A DNA stretch of 15,259 nucleotides from CAZGSG01 sp964528095 (GCA_964528095.1 CAZGSG010000128.1:1-15259); one strand, 5' to 3'; shown: positions 1-7,303, numbered from the stretch's first letter. The notes: generated by a model from the sequence alone, not told the origin. A program made the numbers and translations.

Positions 1-54
1 ATAGTATAAGAGTTTCCGAAGCTCCAGATACAGGTTCGATTCCTGTCGAGGCTA
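1..54 (+). tRNA. 3' part of a tRNA, probably tRNA-Arg (anticodon CCG), cut by the window start
   Basis: A T-arm is clear: stem acagg (30-34), loop ttcgatt (35-41), stem cctgt (42-46). It is followed by a 7-nt acceptor strand cgaggct (47-53) and an A discriminator (54); no CCA is encoded, as is common in Bacteroidota. Upstream, tt-ccg-aa at 14-20 fits an anticodon loop with CCG at 16-18, flanked by a mostly paired stem (10-13 with 21-24, one G-U; the fifth pair would be A-C). A 4-nt variable loop (agat) links it to the T-arm. The 5' acceptor strand and D-arm lie outside the window, so the isotype cannot be proven. tRNA 3' ends are common insertion targets for tyrosine recombinases, which fits the island that follows. 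Confidence 0.75.
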
Positions 55-57
55 CTA
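35..57 (+). other. Probable attachment core (attL) in the tRNA 3' end
   Basis: The T-loop and acceptor end of the tRNA lie 80-100 bp from the first recombinase arm-type repeat, the usual geometry of an element integrated into a tRNA 3' end. No long exact copy of this sequence occurs later in the window. The best partial match at a suitable place is cgaggccact at 7347-7356 (9 of 10 with 47-56). The assignment rests on position and known behaviour of tRNA-targeting integrases, not on a visible direct repeat. Confidence 0.35.
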
Positions 58-90
58 AGCAATTTTGTAATTTTTAATTAATTCATTTTG

Positions 91-115
91 AACCCTCTCT
101 GGAGGGTTTCTTTAT
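91..115 (+). terminator. Rho-independent terminator after the tRNA
   Basis: Stem aaccctc (91-97) and gagggtt (102-108) form 7 perfect base pairs round a tctg loop, followed by the T-rich stretch tctttattt. It lies about 35 bp after the tRNA end and would close the tRNA transcript. A similar but longer hairpin sits in the corresponding place at 7389-7426, before the other left-type arm repeat. Confidence 0.75.
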
Positions 116-137
116 TTAATATGAGTGAATTTTGGTC

Positions 138-167
138 AATTCGTTTACGGTTTTGTTTACGGTTTTT
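138..167 (+). repeat. Recombinase arm-type repeat, left type, copy 1
   Basis: Two gtttacgg octamers (143-150 and 155-162) stand 12 bp apart in direct orientation and end in a T run. All 30 bp of 138-167 recur exactly at 7465-7494, 26 bp before the tyrosine recombinase remnant. Paired direct repeats next to an integrase gene and near a tRNA are what is expected of arm sites bound by the N-terminal arm-binding domain. That function is inferred; the repeat itself is read directly. Confidence 0.7.
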
Positions 168-239
168 AATTTCGATACTGTAACTATTTCGGGATCATTA
201 ATTAAATACAAAAAATCGATTCCTAAAGCGACTAATATT

Positions 240-1025
240 ATGAAACATCTGAAAAAGAAATTTGTCAACCAAATAAAGTTTAATCCTGAACAATGGGCTG
301 ATCTTCAAAAACTACCTGATGCGAGAAAAGACTTTCAGGCGTTACCAGCGTCTGAAAAAGAAAGTATGAATGCTCTGATCCTCACCGAAGATGGAGAGAT
401 GTTTCAGGCCTTTCGTTATAAAGTGAAAGGCAAAACAATTTTAATTCCTGAACCCAATCCTGTAGTTATTTACTTTGATTCGGCAAGAAATTATTTCCGG
501 CAGCTCAATAGTCACCGGGATAAAGTATTTGACAACGTAAAGACCTTTGAGGAAAATCTCGAAGGAGTTAATGGCGACTTCTATTGGTATTTTTCCTTGG
601 CGAGTTCTTACGCCATTTTTCTCTTCACTGCTGTAGAGGCATTTGTCAATATGTCCATTCCTCCTGACTTCAGATACGAAAGGCCATTTCAGGATAAAAG
701 AACAGAGGTTTTCAATAGAATGCAGTTGCAACGCAATGTGGAGTTCTCAGAAAAGATTAAGTCAGTATTGCCACAAGTGACAAACAAAAATTTTGTTATT
801 GAGCATACACATAAGTTCGACTATCTGATGAAACTGAAATTATTTCGTGATGAAGTAGCACATACTAAAACCTATGATGGAGGCCTCACCAGTGACTCTT
901 TTGAAAACTTATATGTAATGAGCCTAGAATTTGAGTATGAAAAAACCTTGCTCTTCATCCGCGACTTCATCAATTATCATAACCCGGGTCTGATTGAAGA
1001 ATGTGACTGTGGTAGACCTGAATAA
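240..1025 (+). CDS. HEPN-domain protein, probable RNase-type toxin or defence effector
   Basis: 261 residues from the ATG at 240. The frame is open further upstream, but a start there (TTG at 132) would translate the arm repeat, so 240 is preferred; no Shine-Dalgarno is visible. Two features mark a HEPN fold: a hydrophobic helix with an acidic residue (around residues 113-130, reading AIFLFTAVEAFVN) and, near the C-terminus, R203-D-E-V-A-H208, the R-x4-H signature of HEPN ribonucleases. No signal peptide; the hydrophobic stretch is more likely the HEPN core helix than a membrane span. The next gene starts 23 bp downstream on the same strand and encodes a nuclease-like protein, so the two probably form an operon. 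The specific subfamily is not recognised. HEPN proteins of this size act in toxin-antitoxin and abortive-infection systems by cutting RNA; that role is inferred here from the motif and island context. Confidence 0.7.
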   Translation: MKHLKKKFVNQIKFNPEQWADLQKLPDARKDFQALPASEKESMNALILTEDGEMFQAFRYKVKGKTILIPEPNPVVIYFDSARNYFRQLNSHRDKVFDNVKTFEENLEGVNGDFYWYFSLASSYAIFLFTAVEAFVNMSIPPDFRYERPFQDKRTEVFNRMQLQRNVEFSEKIKSVLPQVTNKNFVIEHTHKFDYLMKLKLFRDEVAHTKTYDGGLTSDSFENLYVMSLEFEYEKTLLFIRDFINYHNPGLIEECDCGRPE

Positions 1026-1048
1026 TTGCATCTACGTAAAATTTTAGA

Positions 1049-2788
1049 ATGATAACCTATACAACGATTGGCTACAATGATATTTATCCAGGAGTTAAAC
1101 CTGCGATCGCTGATTTACTTGACGGAATCAATTCAAAAATCCCGGTGGTCCTAATGGCGATGATCAATGCGGAACTCGTTGATGAACATGACGTGGAGGA
1201 AGTGCAGCTGAGGCTTACCCGCTTTGTTTGCCACGGCTTTCCTCCCAAAGAGGCGGCGCATGTATTCAAGAGCATTGCAGATTTCAGAAAAAAAGTAAAT
1301 GGTCCCGTATCAATCTGGGGTAAGCGATATGCAATGGAGTTCCTGAAATATGAATTTTTGCATTACCGGGATATTGATAAAATTGAAAACACACCCGCAG
1401 AAAGTGTAAGAATTTTTAAAGCCTATCTGTTGATTGCTGACGAAATGAATGAGAAAGATCGGCAGGAATTGGCCGCAGTTAGAGCAGGTATGAATGAAGA
1501 CGACCCCATGTTTTTTGAAAAAATGGTCTGGCCATTTGTGCTTTCTCAATTTGATACCAATAACCGGGTCAATCCAATATCTCAGTTTTTCCGTCTGTTT
1601 GCATTGTTGAAGTATTCTATAACTCATCCTGAATTGCTGAATTTCTGGAAAGAATTTATTCAGTTAAATGGGTTTGATAAATTGCGGAACTATCTCGGAA
1701 GTGCGAATTTTCTCATTACCGTAGCACAAACCCGGATTCCTGCCAATGACTGGATGAAGGTTTTTTCCTGGATTAATGCAAAAGATTTGCCCGCCTATCT
1801 TTTCAATCTCTCTTTTAATTACGAACAATTTGCAGCTGTCCCGGCAAAACAAATTGATTACCTGGGTTTTCGGGAAAGACCTTTATTCCAAACCGACGGT
1901 AAAACATTTGTGGCAATCGACCTTGATTTTTTGCTGAATAAAATTTACACAGGTCCGCTGTTTGATCTATATTATCAGACGGAGATGCGCCAAAAGTCTT
2001 CATTCGCCACGTTCGCTGATTTTAAAAGCCATATTGCAACCGAGGTGAGTGAAAAAATTGTTTTCAAGGGGATTTTGACCAAAATATTTGAAAAGAAACA
2101 TGTTATCATACATTTTGATGAGGAGGGAAAGGACATGTACCCTGATTGTTATATCCGTTCAGGAAAACGAATCATCCTTATTGAATTTAAAGATTACCTG
2201 TTTCCTGGAAAATTAGTAGAGGACCATTCTTTCGATCAGATTAAAAAACACCTTGACACAAAATTCATCAAAAATGAAAAAGGCAAGAATAAGGGGATCA
2301 GCCAGATCGTCGAGCAAATAAAAGTAATCGGATCAGACCAATTTGAATTTGACAAATTTGATGAAAACAATATTACAATCTACCCAGTGCTGGTGCATAC
2401 TAATTTTATGTATCAGATGCCCGGCATCAACCATTACCTGAACGAAGCCTTTACCGGACAACTGAAAAAAGTTGACAATGACAAACTAAAGGTCAGACCG
2501 CTTACCTTGCTCGACCTTGATCGTTTATTTGACTTCCTGCAGGTGGAAGGCATGGATACAAAAATGCTGGCAGAGTTTCTTGACCGGTATGTCCGCATTC
2601 TGGAGAACAGAAAAAAGTATTTTGAAAAGCATGTCAGCCAGGACAATTTTGTTCGGGCCAGGTCAAGTTTTGACGAAGTGTATGCAACCATCATCGAAAG
2701 GGATGTTAAAATAAAATCAGTGGAGCAGCGGGTATCAAGGTTTATGGAAAGTATAGACTTAAAAGAAGACATGCTTGATGCTTTTTAA
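1049..2788 (+). CDS. Large protein with a PD-(D/E)XK nuclease motif, partner of the HEPN gene
   Basis: 579 residues. The first ~230 are mostly predicted helical with no motif I recognise. The region from about 330 to 440 holds a PD-(D/E)XK-type core: P365-D366, then after 12 residues the strand ILIEFKD with E379 and K381, followed by a helix rich in basic residues and a glutamine-containing segment (SQIVEQIK) that may be the motif IV helix. The C-terminal ~90 residues are charged and probably helical. This core resembles restriction-endonuclease-like folds, so DNA cleavage is plausible. It lies 23 bp after the HEPN gene inside a cassette bounded by recombinase repeats at 138 and 2825. I do not recognise the family. 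It could be the second effector, the sensor, or a regulator of the HEPN protein; the sequence does not say which. There is no membrane segment and no helicase or methylase motif. Confidence 0.65.
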   Translation: MITYTTIGYNDIYPGVKPAIADLLDGINSKIPVVLMAMINAELVDEHDVEEVQLRLTRFVCHGFPPKEAAHVFKSIADFRKKVNGPVSIWGKRYAMEFLKYEFLHYRDIDKIENTPAESVRIFKAYLLIADEMNEKDRQELAAVRAGMNEDDPMFFEKMVWPFVLSQFDTNNRVNPISQFFRLFALLKYSITHPELLNFWKEFIQLNGFDKLRNYLGSANFLITVAQTRIPANDWMKVFSWINAKDLPAYLFNLSFNYEQFAAVPAKQIDYLGFRERPLFQTDGKTFVAIDLDFLLNKIYTGPLFDLYYQTEMRQKSSFATFADFKSHIATEVSEKIVFKGILTKIFEKKHVIIHFDEEGKDMYPDCYIRSGKRIILIEFKDYLFPGKLVEDHSFDQIKKHLDTKFIKNEKGKNKGISQIVEQIKVIGSDQFEFDKFDENNITIYPVLVHTNFMYQMPGINHYLNEAFTGQLKKVDNDKLKVRPLTLLDLDRLFDFLQVEGMDTKMLAEFLDRYVRILENRKKYFEKHVSQDNFVRARSSFDEVYATIIERDVKIKSVEQRVSRFMESIDLKEDMLDAF

Positions 2789-2824
2789 TTGGAGAATACA
2801 CAAATTATTTATCTTTATTAAAGA

Positions 2825-2878
2825 GTATTTGACACGTTTTCAAGTCAAAAACCAGTTTACGATATCGTTTACGGTTTT
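2825..2878 (+). repeat. Recombinase arm-type repeat, right type, copy 1
   Basis: Box gtatttgacacgtt (2825-2838), a 13-bp spacer, ccagtttacg (2852-2861), 5 bp, then gtttacggtttt (2867-2878). The two gtttacg cores are again 12 bp apart. The same order and spacing recurs at 7255-7303 (spacer 12 instead of 13 bp). It starts 37 bp after the stop of the nuclease-like gene, so it would be the right end of the first cassette. Confidence 0.7.
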
Positions 2879-3035
2879 ACGAAGTGATCGCACCCCAACC
2901 CTAATACGGACTTGAAAACCTTCAAGATGACGTACCCAGGGTTAAGCCGGTAGTCCCATTTTTCCAACTTGAAGAACAGAAAATGCTGAAGGAATTGGAA
3001 AACGACTCACGGAACAGGCAATTGACGATAAACTT
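2879..3035. other. Junction sequence between cassettes, with a possible coding remnant
   Basis: No complete gene. The plus-strand frame from 2905 to 3111 is open and reads as an acidic, helix-like peptide (for example FFQLEEQKMLKELENDSRNR) that looks protein-like, but it has no credible start and runs into the 3' end of the minus-strand Abi gene. It may be the tail of a gene cut when the cassettes were joined. No left-type arm repeat is found here, so the left end of the second cassette appears to be lost. Confidence 0.3.
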
Positions 3036-3725
3036 TCAGTTTTTACTCGAAAGCCCCCCCTGTAACCGGTTTATAAAATCAATCTCCCCCTGCACGCCGT
3101 CCACGCCATAAAGCAGTAACCGGTGATCGCATCCGAGCCAGTGGAACAGGTCCTTGATCAGGGCATATCGCCGCGTCACCATCGCTGTTGAAATAGCGCC
3201 CACGGCGTCAAAACAAAGCGGCTCATGATGGGCGATCCGGTTGCGGAGAATATTCAGTTTTTGAAGCAGCTTAAATACAGCTTTATAGTTGGTACCCGCT
3301 GGCCGGTTTACAAAAATGGAGAGTACTGTGTTGCCTGAAGCAGGATATTCGTGTTTGCCGAAAACATTCGTCCAGAATCCCAGCGTAAGTGCGGCAATCA
3401 GGCTGTCATGGTCATACTTTTTATCTAGTCGGAAAAGCGCCTCCTGGACACTATAATAAGCGTTTTCGCAGACAGGCACATCGAGGTAGCCGCCATCGGC
3501 GACAGCGTCCTCCAGCCAGCTAGGGCCTTTGACTCCAATGAAATGCCGGTCAATATTGTTCCTGAGCACTACTTCAAACAGCCCTATCACTGCATAGAGT
3601 TTTTGAGACAATCTAATATTGGCACGGTATAGCAACATGGCCTTGCCTCGGCGGTTACTGCAGGCAGCGAGGTATTTTCCAAGTCGCGCCGGAGAAAGCC
3701 AATTTTCGTACTGATTATAAGCCAC
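3036..3725 (-). CDS. Abi-like HEPN protein (Abi_2 / AbiD-AbiF family)
   Basis: 229 residues from a GTG at 3725-3723, chosen because a strong Shine-Dalgarno (ggaggg) lies about 10 bases upstream, rare for this phylum. The protein shows the Abi_2 layout: an N-terminal YENWLSPARLGKYLAAC segment, the LYRANIRLSQKLYAVIGLFEVVLRN block and the hallmark LRNRIAHHE, R161-x4-H166, the HEPN RNase site. Lactococcal members such as AbiD and AbiF cause abortive infection when phage enters; the fold predicts RNA cleavage. It is transcribed against all flanking genes and is visibly richer in GC than they are, suggesting separate acquisition. A divergent small-RNA unit begins about 145 bp from its start. Family assignment is confident; the activity in this organism is inferred. 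Confidence 0.88.
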   Translation of the reverse strand: MAYNQYENWLSPARLGKYLAACSNRRGKAMLLYRANIRLSQKLYAVIGLFEVVLRNNIDRHFIGVKGPSWLEDAVADGGYLDVPVCENAYYSVQEALFRLDKKYDHDSLIAALTLGFWTNVFGKHEYPASGNTVLSIFVNRPAGTNYKAVFKLLQKLNILRNRIAHHEPLCFDAVGAISTAMVTRRYALIKDLFHWLGCDHRLLLYGVDGVQGEIDFINRLQGGLSSKN

Positions 3726-3834
3726 TTAAGATTTCCCTCCTTTTCTGTGCTGTTTAGGCTGTTGTTCTTGGTCTGCGTTTTTATTGTCTGTTTGTAGTTG
3801 CGTCGTTATTCCTTTGGTACTACGTTGTTTTCAC

Positions 3835-3865
3835 TTTGTTTTCGTATTGTTTATGCGTATATTTG
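3835..3865 (+). promoter_or_regulatory. Consensus Bacteroidota promoter for the small RNA
   Basis: TTTG at 3835-3838, a 19-bp spacer and TATATTTG at 3858-3865 match the Bacteroidota primary-sigma consensus (TTTG, then TAnnTTTG) at every fixed position. It points away from the Abi gene. The start site would fall near 3869-3872. No protein frame begins in a reasonable position downstream before the terminator at 3921. Confidence 0.65.
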
Positions 3866-3869
3866 TGCT

Positions 3870-3948
3870 GTATTCCTGCTATGCCGCTGTCTCAAGACAA
3901 GTTTGCAGGTTAAATTTATAAAGGTCGCTGTTTACAGCGGCCTTTTTT
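3870..3948 (+). ncRNA. Predicted ~80-nt structured small RNA divergent from the Abi gene
   Basis: A transcript from the promoter at 3835-3865 to the terminator at 3921-3948 would be about 80 nt. It can fold as an outer stem cctgc (3875-3879) with gcagg (3905-3909) enclosing a small hairpin tgtc-tcaa-gaca (3888-3899), a short AU-rich linker and the strong terminator hairpin. gccgct (3883-3888) could also pair with agcggc (3936-3941) in the terminator stem, a possible switch or pseudoknot. A conserved RNA motif named abiF has been reported beside Abi genes of this family (from memory; not compared here). This could be a member or a functional analogue, for example an RNA antitoxin or trigger for the HEPN protein. 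Existence is supported by promoter, terminator and lack of coding; function is inference. Confidence 0.5.
3921..3948 (+). terminator. Strong rho-independent terminator
   Basis: aaggtcgctg (3921-3930) pairs with cagcggcctt (3935-3944) over 10 bp with one G-U, loop ttta, followed by a T run through 3948. It belongs to a plus-strand transcript that must start after the Abi gene, since no other plus-strand gene lies between. It also has an A run on the other side, so weak action in the minus direction is possible. Confidence 0.85.
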
Positions 3949-4118
3949 GTATAGCAAGGTTACCAGAACCAGACGCAAAGGCTTTGAATAGACACGGCAT
4001 TTTTATGCATGATAATTTTTGCCCTAAAAAACGCCATCCAACCATGAACGAAAGCTTCTTCTTTAAAATCTATATTCGCAATCCCAGTGATGAATGATAA
4101 GACCTCAATATTGAAGGT

Positions 4119-7055
4119 ATGAAAGAAGAACAAATAAAAGGAAAAGTAATACTGCCCTATCTGCATGAGTTAGGATTCGATGTTTCCGAAATCTCACTTG
4201 AGGATAGCTTTTCAATTCGGTTAGGCAGAACGAAACACGTGATCACGGGACGTTCCGATATACTCTGCAAGAGAAATGACAGTAATCTTTTTGTCATTGA
4301 AATTAAGAGTGACGAAAAGACGATTACCCAAGACGATATAGATCAGGGAATTTCATACGCCCGTTTATTAGACAACATAGCACCATTTGTAATTGTAACC
4401 AATGGCAAAACGACAAGGATTTTTGACTCTGTTTCTAAAGAAGAGCTAACAGGCAAATCGGTCGCTGCGAATTCGGATTTTTGGAAAAATGGGTGCACGC
4501 TTTCCACAGAATATGATCTGCAAATACGATATGAAGCGCTTTCTAAATTTGTTGCGTTAGCTCCTGATAACCTCCAATTATTTTGCAAAGATCAGGTCCG
4601 TACGCGCATGGGTACGATAGTAGGGGATATTGATACCCCCTATGCGAAATACATAACCGAACTATATATACAAAGAGAGAATTTACAGCTTTCATTCAGT
4701 GAGTTTCTACGGTCAGACCAAAAAGTATTCGGAATAGTGGGTGATGCAGGTGTCGGAAAAACAAATGCCATGTGCGCATTGGCGCTCAGTTGTCTGGCAG
4801 ATCATTTTGTCTTCTTCTATAACGCTGGACTACTGAATAGCTCTCCTTTGCACCATATTGCACAGGATCTGGGTATCGTCTACTCAGGTAAAATGGAAAA
4901 GGACGGCATCTTGAAAAAGCTTGATACGCTGGGTCGCTCGGTAAAGAAACAGGTGTTGATTTTTATTGATGCGGTGGATGAAAATACGGACGATAAATTG
5001 CCATTGGAGTTAAGTGAAATAGCATTGGCGTTAAGAAAACTCACCTCCATAAAGATTTGTATAAGTTGTAAAGCCAGCAGGTGGAAAAGTGTATTGGTGC
5101 AAAAAGAAAACCCAACACATTTATATGAAGAATTGAAAACCTTTCATCCGATACAGGCTAAGCTGGATAACACGCCAGGATTTCTGTTGGAACCCTTCGA
5201 TGAAGCTGAATTTCAAAAAGTATTGCCTTTATATAAGAAGGTGTTTCAATTTAAAGGCGAAATCTCAACTTCAGTAGCTCTGGCGTTAAAGAATGCATTC
5301 TTTCTCCGAATTTTTAGCGAAGTATACCGGGGGCAGGAAATACCACAAGAGATTAATGACCAGCAACTGCTCGGTACATATGTTAGAAAGGCATTGGAAA
5401 AATTGAAGATCGGATTCCCAACAGGTATTAGGATTCTTGCAAAAATGGGGAAAATACTGATGGGATTTTCGTATAACTACTGGGATAGATTCAAGGATTC
5501 GGGAATGGAGATGCAGCAGGTGATGGATAAGCTGGAATTACCTTTGCATGAAACAATACCTGAAGATTTATTCGCTGGCAATTTGCTGATCAGGTCTAAC
5601 AGCAATAATTCATTCAATATTTCCTTCTATTTTTCCAAAGTACGGGACTACATCATCTGCTACCATACATATAAACTTGATACATGCACGGATGATGAAT
5701 TCTATAACCTTTTGGAGCGTTTTTATGAAAATCACATTGGCGAGAGCGCCATTAAATTTTATATGGAAAACGCGACAGCAAAACAATATCGGCTGTTTGG
5801 ACATTTTAAAATTGATAAATTTCGGAACTATGTGAATAGCTACAATGCATACCTGGAAACACACTTTAAACGTTTTAAAGAAAAATTCGATCCGAAAACG
5901 CACGGCGAAATCGGCATACTGGTCCCGGAAGATTTGTCAGCGGGAGATGGGTACGGGCTCATACGTTTATCAGGCGAAAATGCACCTAAAGTGCAGTTCG
6001 AACGTTCCACTGATTTTATGTTCGTATCAGCCGATGTTTTTTTTGAACGGGGATTGCACTCCTGGCACAGCAGTCACATAAATTTACTCCGAAAGGATCA
6101 ACAAAAAGATGTTGAGAAAGAGCTCTTCAGCCAATTGAAAAAAATTGTTGAGGAAGGAAAATTAAACGCTTATAATGCTGACGCCTTGCTTTTGGAACAG
6201 ACCGCAGCTATTATCTATTTCTATCCACGGGAACTGGGATATGATTTGAAATTTAAAGACCATTATCTTCCCAGGTATGAAAACATCTACCCGATTGACT
6301 TGGTAAACCTAAAACAGAAAATATACAAGTTTAGGGTCACGGAGTATTACAAAAGGCAGTATAAAGACAAAATCACAACCGACGCGAATATCGCTAAAGC
6401 CATAGAGGATGCTACGGACATACCCAAACTCAATATTACAGGCGATTTCCCTCCAATTGAAGAATTAGGTAAAATAGTAGACCTATTATTGGATCGGGGC
6501 TATCAAGTAATCACGAAACATCATCTCCCTTACCCGGATATTCCTATAACAGAAACAAGTAAATGGGACGGTGGAAAATTAGATGTAGACAGAATTCGCG
6601 AGCAACAGTTCACATCGTCTCAGGCAAAATTGTATATTGAAACATTCTTAAATCTTTTCGATGAAGCCTACGCTAATTTTGTCAATTTCAATTTCCCCAC
6701 ACTTAAAAACAGGTTTTCTTTTTATACAAGTGGGCCGCACGAATACTTTGTGTACATGAAAGATGAAGATTTGCATAAGTGGGGTCAAATTGGTTACCGC
6801 AAATCGACAACGGGTAAACTAGACATCCACTTTAAAATAATGACGGCCTCAGACGAACCGTTCAAAAACGGAGAGACAACGATCTTGTGGGGATTTGTAT
6901 TGAACCACATTTTGCACAATGGCTATTATCGGCTTTACAAAACAATAGACGGGTTTAGAACCCCCAAACTGGATGACTATTGCGTTCTCAGGCATTGGGT
7001 ACTTTCAGTGTTGCAGGATGACTTGAAAGAGATTTTTAAAGGATATGATGCATAA
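4119..7055 (+). CDS. PD-(D/E)XK nuclease fused to a STAND/NACHT-like NTPase (Avs-like defence protein)
   Basis: 978 residues. Residues 1-100 form an HsdR_N-type nuclease domain: D47 (in GRSD), E61 and K63 (VIEIKS), then Q76-x3-Y80, the QxxxY motif of RecB/HsdR-like nucleases. Residues ~200-420 form a P-loop NTPase: Walker A GDAGVGKT (208-215, K214), Walker B LIFIDAVDE (280-288), an R-containing strand ISCKASRW that suits a sensor position, and a later PFDEAEF and FFLRIFSEVY segment typical of the helical part of STAND ATPases. The last ~500 residues have no repeat I can recognise and should be the sensor. The layout effector-NTPase-sensor is that of bacterial antiviral STAND (Avs) and NACHT proteins, which recognise a phage protein, oligomerise and cut DNA. 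It is shorter than classical Avs proteins. It stands alone on its strand; its stop is followed 200 bp later by a right-type arm repeat. Confidence 0.8.
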   Translation: MKEEQIKGKVILPYLHELGFDVSEISLEDSFSIRLGRTKHVITGRSDILCKRNDSNLFVIEIKSDEKTITQDDIDQGISYARLLDNIAPFVIVTNGKTTRIFDSVSKEELTGKSVAANSDFWKNGCTLSTEYDLQIRYEALSKFVALAPDNLQLFCKDQVRTRMGTIVGDIDTPYAKYITELYIQRENLQLSFSEFLRSDQKVFGIVGDAGVGKTNAMCALALSCLADHFVFFYNAGLLNSSPLHHIAQDLGIVYSGKMEKDGILKKLDTLGRSVKKQVLIFIDAVDENTDDKLPLELSEIALALRKLTSIKICISCKASRWKSVLVQKENPTHLYEELKTFHPIQAKLDNTPGFLLEPFDEAEFQKVLPLYKKVFQFKGEISTSVALALKNAFFLRIFSEVYRGQEIPQEINDQQLLGTYVRKALEKLKIGFPTGIRILAKMGKILMGFSYNYWDRFKDSGMEMQQVMDKLELPLHETIPEDLFAGNLLIRSNSNNSFNISFYFSKVRDYIICYHTYKLDTCTDDEFYNLLERFYENHIGESAIKFYMENATAKQYRLFGHFKIDKFRNYVNSYNAYLETHFKRFKEKFDPKTHGEIGILVPEDLSAGDGYGLIRLSGENAPKVQFERSTDFMFVSADVFFERGLHSWHSSHINLLRKDQQKDVEKELFSQLKKIVEEGKLNAYNADALLLEQTAAIIYFYPRELGYDLKFKDHYLPRYENIYPIDLVNLKQKIYKFRVTEYYKRQYKDKITTDANIAKAIEDATDIPKLNITGDFPPIEELGKIVDLLLDRGYQVITKHHLPYPDIPITETSKWDGGKLDVDRIREQQFTSSQAKLYIETFLNLFDEAYANFVNFNFPTLKNRFSFYTSGPHEYFVYMKDEDLHKWGQIGYRKSTTGKLDIHFKIMTASDEPFKNGETTILWGFVLNHILHNGYYRLYKTIDGFRTPKLDDYCVLRHWVLSVLQDDLKEIFKGYDA

Positions 7056-7254
7056 AGTTCGGCATCCGCTTTCGTTGATAAATTTATAAATCGAATTGGG
7101 GAAAGTATGTGCGATCAATCTGACTATTAATCAGTATTATTCGACAACCACATCTGTCCATGACATCTTCTTTGCATTAAATATTTTTGTTTTATTCAAA
7201 CTTTTTCAGGTTCTTGAACGGAATGTTATTAATAAGATTTATTTTTACAGTGTC

Positions 7255-7303
7255 GTATTTGACACGTTAAAAGTAATAACCCAGTTTACGCTTTTGTTTA
7301 CGG
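7255..7303 (+). repeat. Recombinase arm-type repeat, right type, copy 2
   Basis: Box gtatttgacacgtt (7255-7268) is identical to 2825-2838. After 12 bp comes ccagtttacg (7281-7290), identical to 2852-2861; after 5 bp comes gtttacgg (7296-7303). The two gtttacg cores are 12 bp apart, as in the other three copies. The sequences between the boxes differ, so the boxes and their spacing are what is conserved, as expected of protein-binding sites. Confidence 0.7.

Larger units (their letters stand above)
3726..4118. other. Intergenic region between the Abi gene and the STAND-nuclease gene
   Basis: The first part (3740-3870) is rich in T and G on the plus strand. Read on the minus strand it is an A/C-rich, apparently unstructured leader ending in ggaggg before the Abi start. 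It also holds a consensus promoter (3835-3865), the predicted small RNA and its terminator on the plus strand. The part from 3950 to 4118 shows no credible gene; the plus-strand frame through 3798-4097 crosses the terminator and looks spurious. I see no clear promoter for the gene at 4119. Confidence 0.5.

Noticed and set aside
1..57. Class II tRNA (Leu/Ser/Tyr) or tmRNA 3' end
   Set aside because: A 6-bp stem with a CCG loop can be drawn at 10-24, but five bases would be left before the T-arm; the CCG anticodon-loop reading fits better. The tmRNA 3' end consensus is not matched.
132..239. N-terminal extension of the HEPN protein from a TTG start
   Set aside because: It would translate the arm repeat (FTVLFTVFNF) and adds no HEPN feature; the ATG at 240 begins a normal basic N-terminus.
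3478..3492. tcgaggtagc as a second copy of the tRNA attachment core
   Set aside because: Lies inside the coding sequence of the Abi gene, matches only in part and has no arm repeat near it.
3798..4097. 99-residue plus-strand reading frame
   Set aside because: It runs through a consensus promoter and a strong terminator, is rich in Cys/Phe/Leu from T-rich DNA and has no family resemblance.
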